A stretch of DNA of 64,000 nucleotides from Streptomyces sp. SKN60. Lineage in GTDB: Bacteria > Actinomycetota > Actinomycetes > Streptomycetales > Streptomycetaceae. The notes under the pieces were generated by a model. The model saw only the letters and a program-made list of their open reading frames with translations. It was not told the origin of the DNA and did not search any database. The stretch spans positions 1 to 64,000 of the forward strand of contig NZ_JAHTMW010000010.1 of NCBI RefSeq assembly GCF_026236535.1. Reading direction: 5' to 3'. Positions 9,403 to 18,425 of this stretch are shown one piece after another (positions within the stretch are counted from its first letter, which is position 1; the number at the start of each line of letters is the position of its first letter). The position numbers and the translations under genes are program-made.

Positions 9403-11604
9403 ATGGGCGACAAGGCGAACCCCCGCTCCGGAGCCGCCGGCAGGGCTCCAACGGCCGACCGGCCCTCGGCCGTGCGGAACGTGGTGCTGGTCGGCCACAG
9501 CGGATCGGGAAAGACGACCCTCGTCGAGGCACTGGCGCAGACCGCGGGCGCGGTCAACCGGGCCGGCCGCGTCGAGGACGGCGGGACGGTCTCCGACTAC
9601 GACGAGATCGAGCACCGCCAGCAGCGTTCCGTACAGCTCTCGCTCGTCCCCGTCGAATGGGGCGGCTACAAGATCAACATCCTGGACACACCCGGATACG
9701 CCGACTTCGTCGGGGAACTGAGGGCCGGTCTGCGCGCGGCGGACGCGGCCCTCTTCGTCGTCTCGGCCGCGCAGGAGGCCGACGCCGTGGTCGGCTCCAC
9801 CCGCGCCGTGTGGGAGGAGTGCGCGGCGGTCGGCATGCCCCGGGCGATCGTCGTCACCCACCTGGACACGGCGCGCACCGACTTCACCCGGCTCACCGAG
9901 CTCCTCGGCCAGCACTTCGGCGGCGACGACCCGGACGCCGTCCTCCCCCTCTATCTGCCCGTGCGCGGCGCCGAGGGCGCCGACGGACACGCCCCGGCCA
10001 CCGGCCTGGTGGGACTGCTCACGGAGCGGATCTTCGACTACTCCACGGGGGTACGGCGGGAGGACCCGCCCGACGCGGCGCAGCGGCCGCTGATCGAGGA
10101 GGCCCGGGGCCGGCTGATCGAGGGGATCATCGCCGAGAGCGAGGACGAGACCCTGATGGACCGCTACCTCGGCGGCGAGGCGGTGGACCTGAAGACCCTG
10201 ATCGACGACCTGGAGAAGGCGGTCGCGCGCGGCTCCTTCCACCCGGTGCTCGCCGCGGCCCCGGCGGCGGACGGCGGGAAGCAGGGCCTGGGCACGGTCG
10301 AGCTCCTGGAGCTGATCACCGGCGGCTTCCCCAGCCCGCTGGAGCGCGAGGCCCCGGCCGTGACGACCCCCGAGGGGCAGGCGCGCCCGGCGGTGGTGTG
10401 CGATCCGGCCGGTCCGCTGGTCGCCGAGGTCGTGAAGACCTCCTCCGACCCCTACGTGGGACGGCTCTCCCTGGTCCGGGTCTTCTCCGGGACGCTGCGG
10501 CCCGACGAGACGGTGCACGTCTCCGGGCACGGGCTCGCCGACCGGGGGCACGAGGACCACGACGTGGAGGAGCGGATCGGGGCGCTGACCGCCCCCTTCG
10601 GCAAGCAGCAGAACACCCTCGCCCACTGTGTGGCCGGCGACCTCGCCTGTGTCGCCAAACTGGGCCGCGCGGAGACCGGCGACACCCTGTCCGGCAAGGA
10701 CGCCCCGCTCCTGATGGAGCCGTGGCGGATGCCCGAGCCGCTGCTGCCGCTGGCGATCGAGGCGCACAGCAAGGCCGACGAGGACCGGCTCTCCCAGGGG
10801 CTCGCCCGGCTGGTCGCCGAGGACCCGACGATGCGGCTCGAACAGAACCAGGACACCCACCAGGTGGTGCTGTGGTGCCTGGGCGAGGCGCACGCGGACG
10901 TGGCCCTGGAGCGGCTGCGCGGCCGGTACGGCGTCCAGGTCGACACCGTCCCGCACAAGGTGTCGCTGCGGGAGACCTTCGGCGCCGGCGCCGCCGGGCG
11001 CGGGCGGCACGTCAAGCAGTCCGGCGGGCACGGCCAGTACGCGATCTGCGAGATCGAGGTGGAGCCGCTGCCACCGGGCAGCGGCATCGAGTTCGTGGAC
11101 AAGGTGGTGGGCGGCGCGGTGCCGCGCCAGTTCATCCCGTCCGTCGAGAAGGGCGTCCGGGCGCAGGCGGCCCGCGGGGTCGCGGCCGGCTATCCGCTGG
11201 TCGACATCCGGATCACCCTGCGGGACGGCAAGGCGCACTCGGTGGACTCCTCCGACGCGGCCTTCCAGACGGCCGGCGCGCTGGCCCTGCGGGAGGCGGC
11301 GGCCGAGGTGCCGATCCACCTCCTGGAACCGGTCGCCGAGGTCACCGTCATGGTCCCCGACGACTACGTGGGCGCGGTGATGAGCGATCTGTCGACCCGG
11401 CGCGGCCGGGTGGTCGGCACCGAACAGGCCGGTCCCGGCCGGACCGTGGTGCGCGCGGAGGTGCCGGAGATCGAGATCGGGCGGTACGCGGTCGATCTGC
11501 GGTCCGTCTCGCACGGCACCGGCACCTTCGACCGCTCCTACGCCCGGCACGAGGCGATGCCGCCGCAGCTGGCGGAGAAGCTCCGCACGGAGGCCGCCGC
11601 CTGA
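9403..11604 (+). CDS. Elongation factor G-like protein (EF-G2 type)
   Basis: A 733-residue paralogue of translation elongation factor G. It has the P-loop GHSGSGKTT (31-39), DTPGYADF (95-102) and EF-G domains II-V through the C-terminal KLRTEAAA. The G4 guanine-specificity motif is THLD where canonical EF-G has NKxD. The first 25 residues are a non-conserved extension. This is the stand-alone EF-G2 class of actinobacteria, whose mycobacterial member is reported to bind nucleotide but not substitute for EF-G; that carries over only by inference. The ribosome site is GGGAGG, 6 bases upstream of the ATG. Confidence 0.9.
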   Translation: MGDKANPRSGAAGRAPTADRPSAVRNVVLVGHSGSGKTTLVEALAQTAGAVNRAGRVEDGGTVSDYDEIEHRQQRSVQLSLVPVEWGGYKINILDTPGYADFVGELRAGLRAADAALFVVSAAQEADAVVGSTRAVWEECAAVGMPRAIVVTHLDTARTDFTRLTELLGQHFGGDDPDAVLPLYLPVRGAEGADGHAPATGLVGLLTERIFDYSTGVRREDPPDAAQRPLIEEARGRLIEGIIAESEDETLMDRYLGGEAVDLKTLIDDLEKAVARGSFHPVLAAAPAADGGKQGLGTVELLELITGGFPSPLEREAPAVTTPEGQARPAVVCDPAGPLVAEVVKTSSDPYVGRLSLVRVFSGTLRPDETVHVSGHGLADRGHEDHDVEERIGALTAPFGKQQNTLAHCVAGDLACVAKLGRAETGDTLSGKDAPLLMEPWRMPEPLLPLAIEAHSKADEDRLSQGLARLVAEDPTMRLEQNQDTHQVVLWCLGEAHADVALERLRGRYGVQVDTVPHKVSLRETFGAGAAGRGRHVKQSGGHGQYAICEIEVEPLPPGSGIEFVDKVVGGAVPRQFIPSVEKGVRAQAARGVAAGYPLVDIRITLRDGKAHSVDSSDAAFQTAGALALREAAAEVPIHLLEPVAEVTVMVPDDYVGAVMSDLSTRRGRVVGTEQAGPGRTVVRAEVPEIEIGRYAVDLRSVSHGTGTFDRSYARHEAMPPQLAEKLRTEAAA

Positions 11605-11634
11605 CCCGAGTCCTGAGCCCGATCCGTGGGCCGG

Positions 11635-11692
11635 GTTCCTGACGCGCCCTGTTCCTGAACTGCGCGGTTCCTGACACCCCACCGTTCCTGAC
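11635..11692. repeat. Four direct repeats of GTTCCTGA, 16-17 bp apart
   Basis: GTTCCTGA starts at 11635, 11651, 11667 and 11684, with the repeat unit closely conserved and the spacers variable. They lie just past the EF-G2 stop codon and about 190 bases before the next gene. A second short direct repeat, GCATTCGGCCGCC, occurs twice near 11738 and 11757. They could be regulator binding sites or slippage products. Confidence 0.6.
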
Positions 11693-11782
11693 CCTCCGAC
11701 AGCCGGTGCCGCTCGCCAACTCCCCTCCGGTGGGCGGCATTCGGCCGCCCCCTCGTGCATTCGGCCGCCTCCGCACGCTCCG

Positions 11783-11812
11783 GTGACGCATCCGTCGCCA
11801 CCCGGTTACGCT
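11783..11812 (+). promoter_or_regulatory. Candidate promoter of the 11880 gene
   Basis: GTGACG at 11783-11788, then 18 bases, then TACGCT at 11807-11812. This resembles a housekeeping-sigma promoter. It would give a leader of about 60 bases. Confidence 0.35.
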
Positions 11813-11879
11813 GTGGTGCCCAGCTCAGAAGGTGTGCGGGGCGCGGCAGTTGGGAACAGCCCGCACAGGAACCGTGGCG

Positions 11880-13538
11880 ATGGGGGCGGCAGTGACGATC
11901 GGCAGTTTCGGACCCGGGGCACAGATTCCCCTCCAGGGCTCGGACGCGACTACGGCGGCGACCCATGCCCTCGCCTCCGCCGCGTACCGCGACAGCCCGG
12001 TCGAGGCGATCCTCGAAGCCAACAACGACCTCCACAAGTCGACGGTCAAGGAGGGCAAGGCCCACAAGCTCTTCCGGCCCGACCTCGGCGAGGCCTTCTC
12101 CCGCGCCGTCCAGGTCCGGCTGCTCGGCGGCGCCCGCAAGCCGCTCATCCAGTCCTTCGGCGCCGACCCCCAGCCCGTCGTCGAGCACTGCCTCGCCGCC
12201 AACGGCATCCGCAAGCGGCGCGACGTCCGCCTCACCCTGGTCACCCTCGTCTTCGGCGTGCTGTTCCTGCCCGGCCTGCTGATCTGGCTCGGCGTCATCT
12301 GGCTGCGCCGCACCGCCGCCGGCTCCGACAACAAGCGCACCAGCGCCATCGGCACCGCCCTCCTCGTCGCGGCCGGCCTCTTCGCGCTGCTCGTCCTGAT
12401 CAAGCTGCCCTTCGACGGGGTGCTGCCCAACTACCTCCGCGCCATGATCGTGGCGCCGGTCGTCGGCTGGTACCTGGCCCGGCAGATCTGCGAGAACACC
12501 GCCAAGGACCTGCGCGAGCGCTGGACCACGCTGCTCAGCGGCGGCGGCCTCGGGGCCACGATCCCCGAGGCCGTGCCCAAGGACCCCACCGAGAAGACCG
12601 CCGAGGACCTGCGCGTCAACCTGGAGAAGCTGGGCGCCGAGCAGCAGTCCAACGTCGTCTTCTACGCGGGCCCCAAGGGAATACTGGGCATGGGCACCCG
12701 CTGGGGCAGCTGGACCATGGCCGAGGAGCTGGTCCCGCGCGAGGGCAAGGAGATCCACGACTTCCGCGCCTGGGACGTGGTCCGCCAGATCCACACCGAA
12801 CTGACCCTCCTCGAACGCGGCTCGCTCAAGACCGGCTTCCCCAAGCCGACCGTGAAGCACTGGATCGTCTCGCCCGTCGGCGAGGGCGCCGACGAGGTCG
12901 CCCGCCCCGAGGGCGAGAACATCGTGCACTTCCAGGTGAAGCCGCACGAGATACAGCGCATCTGCAACGACCAGCAGTTCGGCAGTGGAAACCGCCACTA
13001 TCTAGGGGTCCAGTTCACCCTCTGGGACGGACAGCTCGTCCTCACCATGATGGTGACCGTCACCTCCCTCCACCACACGCTGCGCGTCGAGGTCACCGGC
13101 CACGCCCTCGGCCCGGTCCACGGCCTCTTCACGACCAAGCCGAAGGCGAAGACCAAGGAGGTCTCCAAGACCGTCAGGTTCTGGGAGACCCGCGAGATCA
13201 AACTGCCGCTGACCGACACCGACGACGTGGTCCGCCAGGCCGTGCGCGCCCCGCTCACCTGGTTCCCGCCGATCCTGGACTTCCTCGGCGGCAAGCTCGT
13301 ACTGCCCGAGCCCTTCGGCCTGCGCCACGCCTGGGCGGGCCAGCCCTGGCGCCACCGCTTCATGGCGGACGACGCCATCCGCACCGCCACGCCGGTGCTG
13401 CGCGCGGTGCACGCGGCGACCCTCCGGGTCCTCGACGAGCACAACGTCGACACCGAGCGCTTCGCCGCCCGCTCGCTGGTCCTCAGCGGCGGCATCCAGG
13501 ACCCGGGCCCGAAGAAGGCCGACGTCTACGACGCGTAG
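11880..13538 (+). CDS. Unrecognised membrane protein, 552 aa
   Basis: I do not recognise a named family. The N-terminal 130 residues are soluble. Two or three closely spaced hydrophobic segments follow (LTLVTLVFGVLFLPGLLIWL; GTALLVAAGLFALLVLIKL; YLRAMIVAPVVGWYLA), and then a soluble domain of about 340 residues that includes VVFYAGPKGILGMGTRWGSW. The start at ATG 11880 has AGGA 9 bases upstream; a GTG at 11892 is an alternative. It probably has its own promoter and ends in a hairpin shared with the convergent HIT gene. Confidence 0.75.
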   Translation: MGAAVTIGSFGPGAQIPLQGSDATTAATHALASAAYRDSPVEAILEANNDLHKSTVKEGKAHKLFRPDLGEAFSRAVQVRLLGGARKPLIQSFGADPQPVVEHCLAANGIRKRRDVRLTLVTLVFGVLFLPGLLIWLGVIWLRRTAAGSDNKRTSAIGTALLVAAGLFALLVLIKLPFDGVLPNYLRAMIVAPVVGWYLARQICENTAKDLRERWTTLLSGGGLGATIPEAVPKDPTEKTAEDLRVNLEKLGAEQQSNVVFYAGPKGILGMGTRWGSWTMAEELVPREGKEIHDFRAWDVVRQIHTELTLLERGSLKTGFPKPTVKHWIVSPVGEGADEVARPEGENIVHFQVKPHEIQRICNDQQFGSGNRHYLGVQFTLWDGQLVLTMMVTVTSLHHTLRVEVTGHALGPVHGLFTTKPKAKTKEVSKTVRFWETREIKLPLTDTDDVVRQAVRAPLTWFPPILDFLGGKLVLPEPFGLRHAWAGQPWRHRFMADDAIRTATPVLRAVHAATLRVLDEHNVDTERFAARSLVLSGGIQDPGPKKADVYDA

Positions 13539-13574
13539 CGCCCCGGGCCCCGGCCCGGCCCCGCCCCGTGACGC

Positions 13575-13612
13575 CGAAGGCCCGGCCCCGGAGATCCGGG
13601 ACCGGGCCTTCG
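13575..13612. terminator. Bidirectional terminator between the 11880 gene and the HIT gene
   Basis: Near-perfect inverted repeat with arms CGAAGGCCCGGCCCCGG and CCGGGACCGGGCCTTCG and one mismatch. It is placed between two convergent stop codons. GAAGGCCC/GGGCCTTC is a common Streptomyces terminator core, seen again at 22994 and 41912 in this window. Confidence 0.8.
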
Positions 13613-13627
13613 TACCTCCCGTACGGC

Positions 13628-14179
13628 TCAGAGGCCGGCCGGCCAGGCGTCGGCCAGCATCTTCCGGGTGTCGGCCAGCAGCTGCGGCAGCACCTTGGTG
13701 TGACCGACCACCGGCATGAAGTTGGTGTCCCCGCCCCAGCGGGGCACCACGTGCTGGTGCAGATGCGCGGCGATCCCGGCGCCCGCGACCGTGCCCTGGT
13801 TCATGCCGATGTTGAAGCCGTGCGCGCCCGAGGCCGCCCGCAGCGCCACCATGGCCCGCTTGGTGAACTCGCCGAGCTCCGCCGTCTCGGCCGCGTCGAG
13901 GTCCGTGTAGTCGGCGACGTGCCGGTACGGGACCACCATCAGGTGCCCGCCGTTGTACGGGTACAGGTTGAGGACCGCGTACACGCTGGTGCCGCGCGCG
14001 ATCACCAGACCGTCCTCGTCCGACTTCGCCGGGATCGTGCAGAAGGGACAGCCGTCCTCGGCACCCGGCCCGGTCGGCTTGTTCTCGCCCTGGATGTACG
14101 CCATCCGGTGAGGCGTCCACAGGCGCTGGAACGCGTCCTGCGTCCCCACTCCGATCTGCTGCTCCGGCTCAGTCGTCAT
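13628..14179 (-). CDS. HIT-family hydrolase/phosphorylase (Ap4A-type)
   Basis: A 183-residue histidine-triad protein with HLHQH at 139-143 (His-x-His-x-His) and a Cys-x2-Cys pair at 44-47. The syntenic mycobacterial protein beside PI synthase and thrS is an Ap4A phosphorylase, so dinucleoside polyphosphate turnover is likely; threonyl-tRNA synthetases can make Ap4A, which would fit the neighbourhood (inference). The ATG at 14179 is chosen because a TATGCT -10 element lies 7 bases upstream, the spacing of a leaderless transcript. An alternative ATG at 14191 overlaps that element. Confidence 0.9.
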   Translation of the reverse strand: MTTEPEQQIGVGTQDAFQRLWTPHRMAYIQGENKPTGPGAEDGCPFCTIPAKSDEDGLVIARGTSVYAVLNLYPYNGGHLMVVPYRHVADYTDLDAAETAELGEFTKRAMVALRAASGAHGFNIGMNQGTVAGAGIAAHLHQHVVPRWGGDTNFMPVVGHTKVLPQLLADTRKMLADAWPAGL

Positions 14180-14186
14180 GCTGTGC

Positions 14187-14192
14187 AGCATA
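14187..14192 (-). promoter_or_regulatory. Leaderless -10 element of the HIT gene
   Basis: TATGCT on the minus strand ends 7 bases before the HIT gene ATG, so transcription would start at the start codon. This decides between two in-frame ATGs. Confidence 0.55.
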
Positions 14193-14256
14193 TTGCTTCG
14201 CCCGTTCGGAACGTGTCGCCGGGGCGGAGGATCGCTGCACGGGCCATGCTGATCGG

Positions 14257-14943
14257 ATGAGCGACAGGCCGCCGACACCTTCCCGGGAGGAGCGCTGGGA
14301 CCGGCGCATGGAGACCCCGCTGGCCGTGGCCTCCTTCGTATACCTCGGCGCGTACGCGGTCCATGTCCTCGCCCACGACCTCCCCGAGCCGTGGCGGGAC
14401 TTCTGTCTGGCGCTGACCTTCGGTTCCTGGGCGGTCTTCGTCGTCGACTACGTCGTCCGCCTCCGGTTCAGCGGCCTGGCCCCGTGGCGCTTCGTGCGCC
14501 GGCACTTCCTCGACACCGTCGTCCTCGTGCTGCCGCTGCTGCGCCCCCTGCGCGTGGTGCGCCTCTACGACCGGATGCAGCGCCGCCACGACCAGCCCCG
14601 ACTCACCCTCTACGCCCGCGTCATGGCGTACGCGGGAATCTCGACGGTCCTGATCGGCTTCGCCGGCTCCCTCGCCGTCTACCAGGCCGAGTACGACGCC
14701 CCCGGCGCGACGATCCGTACCTTCGGCGACTCGGTGTGGTGGGCCTGCGCGACCCTGGCGACGGTGGGCTACGGCGACGTGACCCCGGTGACCCCGTGGG
14801 GCCGGGTGGTGGCGGTGGGCCTGATGGCCTGCGGCCTCGCGCTGCTCGGCGCCGTCACCGGCTCCTTCTCGTCCTGGCTGATCCAGGTGTTCACCCGGGA
14901 GGACGAGAAGAGGCCCCCGGGGGGATCCCCGGGGGCCTCCTGA
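14257..14943 (+). CDS. Voltage-gated-like potassium channel
   Basis: A 228-residue ion channel subunit with the selectivity filter TVGYGD at 169-174, preceded by a pore helix (SVWWACATLA). Upstream helices include an Arg-rich S4-like segment (LLRPLRVVRLYDRMQRR, about 94-110), so the layout is of the six-helix voltage-sensor type. It lacks a C-terminal RCK domain. It is divergent from the HIT gene with only 77 bases between starts. CATGCT lies 6 bases before the ATG and may be a leaderless -10. The last codons lie inside a terminator hairpin. Confidence 0.9.
   Translation: MSDRPPTPSREERWDRRMETPLAVASFVYLGAYAVHVLAHDLPEPWRDFCLALTFGSWAVFVVDYVVRLRFSGLAPWRFVRRHFLDTVVLVLPLLRPLRVVRLYDRMQRRHDQPRLTLYARVMAYAGISTVLIGFAGSLAVYQAEYDAPGATIRTFGDSVWWACATLATVGYGDVTPVTPWGRVVAVGLMACGLALLGAVTGSFSSWLIQVFTREDEKRPPGGSPGAS
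14911..14938. terminator. Terminator overlapping the 3' end of the K+ channel gene
   Basis: Perfect 12-bp arms AGGCCCCCGGGG and CCCCGGGGGCCT with loop GGAT. It lies inside the last codons of the channel and just before the convergent thrS stop codon, so it can serve both genes. Confidence 0.75.
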
Positions 14944-14960
14944 CTCGCTCACTCAGGTCG

Positions 14961-16937
14961 TCAGACCTGGACGCGGCGCTCCACCACGTCGGCCAGCTTC
15001 GCCAGCGCGTCCTCGCGCGGGATGCCGTTCTCCTGCGAACCGTCGCGGTAGCGGAAGGAGACCGTGCCCGCGTTCATGTCCTCGTCACCGACGATGATCA
15101 TGAACGGCACCTTCTGGCGCTGCTGGTTCCGGATCTTCTTCTGCATGCGGTCGGACGAGGCGTCCACGTCGACCCGCAGGCCCCGCTTGCGCGCGTCCGC
15201 GGCGAACTCCTGCAGGTACTCGACGTGCGCGTCGCCGATCGGGATGCCGACCGCCTGCACCGGGGCCAGCCACGGCGGCATGGCGCCCGCGTAGTGCTCC
15301 AGGAGCACCGCGAAGAAGCGCTCGATGGAGCCGAACAGGGCACGGTGGATCATGACCGGGCGCTGGCGCGAGCCGTCCGCCGCCGTGTACTCCAGGTCGA
15401 AGCGCTCCGGCAGGTTGAAGTCGAGCTGCACGGTCGACATCTGCCAGGTACGGCCGATGGCGTCACGCGCCTGCACCGAGATCTTCGGGCCGTAGAACGC
15501 GGCGCCGCCCGGGTCGGGGGTGAGCGGGAGGCCCTGCTTCTCGGCGACCTGCTGGAGGACCGCGGTGGCCTCCTCCCACACCTCGTCGGAGCCGACGAAC
15601 TTGTTCGGGTCCTTGGTCGACAGCTCCAGGTAGAAGTCGGTCAGACCGTAGTCGCGCAGCAGGTTGAGGACGAAGGTGAGCGTCTTGTCGAGCTCCTCCG
15701 CCATCTGCTCGCGAGTGCAGTAGATGTGCGCGTCGTCCTGGGTGAAGCCGCGGGCCCGGGTCAGGCCGTGCACGACGCCGGACTTCTCGTACCGGTACAC
15801 GGTGCCGAACTCGAACAGGCGCAGCGGCAGCTCACGGTAGGAGCGCCCGCGCGCGTCGAAGATCAGGTTGTGCATCGGGCAGTTCATGGGCTTGAGGTAG
15901 TAGTCCACGCCCTCGTCGAGCTGCATGGGCGGGTACATGCCCTCGGCGTACCAGTCGAGGTGGCCGGACTTCTCGAAGAGCTTGCCCTTGGTGGCGTGCG
16001 GCGAGTAGACGAACTCGTAGCCCTCCTCCTCGTGCCGCTTGCGGCTGTAGTCCTCCATGGTCCGGCGGATGATGCCGCCCTTGGGGTGGAAGACGGCGAG
16101 GCCGGAGCCGATCTCGTCCGGGATGGAGAAGAGGTCGAGCTCGTTGCCGAGCTTGCGGTGGTCGCGCTTCTCGGCCTCGGCGAGGAAGTCGAGGTGGGCC
16201 TTCAGCTCCTCCTTCGACGGCCACGCGGTGCCGTAGATGCGCTGGAGCATCGGGTTCTTCTCGCTGCCGCGCCAGTAGGCGGCGGCGTTGCGCATGAGCT
16301 TGAAGGCCGGGATGTTGCGGGTGGTGGGCAGGTGGGGACCGCGGCAGAGGTCCTTCCAGCACAGCTCGCCGGTCTTGGCGTCCAGGTTGTCGTAGATGGT
16401 CAGCTCGCCGCCGCCCACCTCGACGTCCGCGCCGTCGTCGGTCGACGCGGAGCCCTTGATGCCGATGAGCTCCAGCTTGTACGGCTCGTCGGCGAGCTCC
16501 GCGCGGGCCGCCTCGTCGGTGACCACGCGGCGGGCGAACTTCTGCCCGCGCTTCTGGATCTCCTGCATCTTCTTCTCGATGGTCTTGAGATCCTCGGGCG
16601 TGAACGGCTTCTCGACGTCGAAGTCGTAGTAGAAGCCGTCCCGGACCGGCGGGCCGATGCCCAGCTTGGCCTCGGGGAAGATCTCCTGCACGGCCTGCGC
16701 CATGACGTGCGCGGTGGAGTGGCGCAGGATGTTGAGACCGTCCTCGGAGGAGATCTCGACGCCCTCGACGACATCGCCCTCGGCGAGCTCGTACGACAGG
16801 TCCTTCAGCTCGCCGGCCACGCGGGCGGCGATGACGGTGCGGTCGTCGGCGAACAGCGCGCCGGCCGTGGTGCCCGCGCTCACCGTCCTCTCCTCGGGCC
16901 CGGAGGCGGACTGGACGGTCACACGGACTTCAGACAC
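14961..16937 (-). CDS. thrS: Threonyl-tRNA synthetase
   Basis: Class II aminoacyl-tRNA synthetase that charges tRNA-Thr; 658 residues with the GTG start (VSEVRVTVQ). Visible are the N-terminal TGS domain, the editing domain with [11 protein letters not shown], the catalytic core with [10 protein letters not shown] and [19 protein letters not shown], and the C-terminal anticodon-binding domain. GTG at 16937 is chosen because GGAG stands 5 bases upstream and the length then matches Streptomyces homologues. I found no T-box leader in the 138 bases upstream. Confidence 0.97.
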   Translation of the reverse strand: MSEVRVTVQSASGPEERTVSAGTTAGALFADDRTVIAARVAGELKDLSYELAEGDVVEGVEISSEDGLNILRHSTAHVMAQAVQEIFPEAKLGIGPPVRDGFYYDFDVEKPFTPEDLKTIEKKMQEIQKRGQKFARRVVTDEAARAELADEPYKLELIGIKGSASTDDGADVEVGGGELTIYDNLDAKTGELCWKDLCRGPHLPTTRNIPAFKLMRNAAAYWRGSEKNPMLQRIYGTAWPSKEELKAHLDFLAEAEKRDHRKLGNELDLFSIPDEIGSGLAVFHPKGGIIRRTMEDYSRKRHEEEGYEFVYSPHATKGKLFEKSGHLDWYAEGMYPPMQLDEGVDYYLKPMNCPMHNLIFDARGRSYRELPLRLFEFGTVYRYEKSGVVHGLTRARGFTQDDAHIYCTREQMAEELDKTLTFVLNLLRDYGLTDFYLELSTKDPNKFVGSDEVWEEATAVLQQVAEKQGLPLTPDPGGAAFYGPKISVQARDAIGRTWQMSTVQLDFNLPERFDLEYTAADGSRQRPVMIHRALFGSIERFFAVLLEHYAGAMPPWLAPVQAVGIPIGDAHVEYLQEFAADARKRGLRVDVDASSDRMQKKIRNQQRQKVPFMIIVGDEDMNAGTVSFRYRDGSQENGIPREDALAKLADVVERRVQV

Positions 16938-17075
16938 GGATGCTCCATACATAGGGGCGCGGGCAGACACGAGGTGCCGGCGCCAACGGTGCACGGCAGA
17001 GACGAGGTGCCGCGCGCCACCGATCCTACGGGCTCGGGTCGGGCCCGGTCGCGCCCCGAGGAGCGTTCCCGCGGC

Positions 17076-18425
17076 TCACCCTTCCTCCGGATCGTTCCCC
17101 TCGTCGAAGAACCCGCGGCCCTCGCCGGGGTCGTGCAGCGACTTCATCAGCCGGTCCCGCTCCGCCTCGTCGACCTGGACGGGTACGACCCCGGTCGCGT
17201 CGGTCAGCCGGCGGAAGCCGCCGCGGCTCTCCAGGCGTCCGACGACCCGGATGGGCAGGCCGACCAGATGGGCGTGGCCGGCGGTGCGGTAGGCCTCCTC
17301 GTCGAGGGTGGCGCGGACATGGCCGACCTCGGCCCCGGCGAGGACGCGGAGCCGTACGGTGCCCTCGCCGCGCGGGCCCGAGCGGCGCATGCGGACGACG
17401 GTGCCGGTGATGCGTACGGGTACGGAGGGCTCGTCGTTCAGATAGCGGGCGCCGGCCTCGCGCAGGGCCGGCAGATCGCCGGGCGAGAACTCGACGGGCT
17501 CGGGCCGCGCGGCGCAGCCCGCGGGGGTGCCGGCCGCCGGGGACCACTCCAGGGTGATGCCGGCGCCCTCGGTGCCGCGCACCAGGGCGACCAGGGCCTC
17601 GGTGAGCTCGCGGCTGACGCCGGCCTGGACGGCGGTGTCGAAGGCCTCCATGCCGCCGGTGGCCCGCTGGTAGTCGACGGCCTCCCGGGTGGCGTACAGG
17701 GCGTGGTAGAGCCGGACGGAGACGGCGCGGCCGGGGTCGACGGGCAGGAAGGCGGTGAGGCCGCGGCCGCCGGGGGCGGCGCCGACGACGACGGACTCCA
17801 GGGAGGCCTGGGCCTGCCGCCGGTGGCGGGCGCCGTGGTAGCCGGCCCGGTCGCGGACGGCGAGGGCCCCGGCGAGGAGCAGTCCGCGGGCGGCGCTGCG
17901 GAGCTGTTCCTGCACGGGCCAGGGCACGGCGCCGGCGGGTCCCGGCGGCACGTCGCGCCACCAGCGGATCTCGTCGCTGGGGACGGCGAGGCCGGTGAGC
18001 ACCTCGCGGGCGGAGGGGTCGGCGCTGTGGGCGAGGGCGGTGAGCGCCTCGCCGATGAGGTCGTCGGAGTCGGGGAAGGCGCGGTTCTCGGGGACCAGCA
18101 GGCTGGTGCCGCGGCCGCTCGTGCCGGGTCCGGGCGGGGACCAGCGGCTGTAGCGGCCGGCCGCGCCGCCGCGGCGGCGCCAGCCGTGCCGGGCGAGGAG
18201 CGCGCCGAGCACCCGGGGGTCGACCCTGCCCGGGTCGGGGTCCCCGCCCGCGGCGGCCCAGGGGCCGACGGGCGCGGCGGGCACCCCGGTCCAGTGGCCG
18301 GGGAGCTCGCCGGGCGCCGGGTGGGGCTGCGGCCGGAAGGCCGGGGGCGCGGTGCGGCCCGGTGGGAGCAGCGGGTCGGGGCCGTGGCCGGCCCCGTTCT
18401 CCGGTTCGTCGATCGGCCGGTGCAT
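17076..18425 (-). CDS. Unrecognised protein with OB-fold-like C-terminus, coupled to a DUF4365 gene
   Basis: A 449-residue protein of unknown function. The first 110 residues are Pro/Gly/Ala-rich and probably disordered. The middle is helical with conserved-looking stretches (WPVQEQLRSAARGLLLAGALAV). The last 100 residues (VPVRITGTVVRM, GEGTVRLRVLAG, LPIRVVGRLESRGGFRRL) have the beta-rich spacing of an OB-fold, suggesting nucleic-acid binding; this is inference from pattern only. The ATG overlaps the upstream DUF4365 stop codon (TGATG), with GGGAGGG in front, so the two proteins are made together. Confidence 0.7.
   Translation of the reverse strand: MHRPIDEPENGAGHGPDPLLPPGRTAPPAFRPQPHPAPGELPGHWTGVPAAPVGPWAAAGGDPDPGRVDPRVLGALLARHGWRRRGGAAGRYSRWSPPGPGTSGRGTSLLVPENRAFPDSDDLIGEALTALAHSADPSAREVLTGLAVPSDEIRWWRDVPPGPAGAVPWPVQEQLRSAARGLLLAGALAVRDRAGYHGARHRRQAQASLESVVVGAAPGGRGLTAFLPVDPGRAVSVRLYHALYATREAVDYQRATGGMEAFDTAVQAGVSRELTEALVALVRGTEGAGITLEWSPAAGTPAGCAARPEPVEFSPGDLPALREAGARYLNDEPSVPVRITGTVVRMRRSGPRGEGTVRLRVLAGAEVGHVRATLDEEAYRTAGHAHLVGLPIRVVGRLESRGGFRRLTDATGVVPVQVDEAERDRLMKSLHDPGEGRGFFDEGNDPEEG

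Noticed and set aside
16938-17075. T-box leader before thrS
   Set aside because: The 138-base gap is too short and lacks the T-box sequence and a specifier stem.
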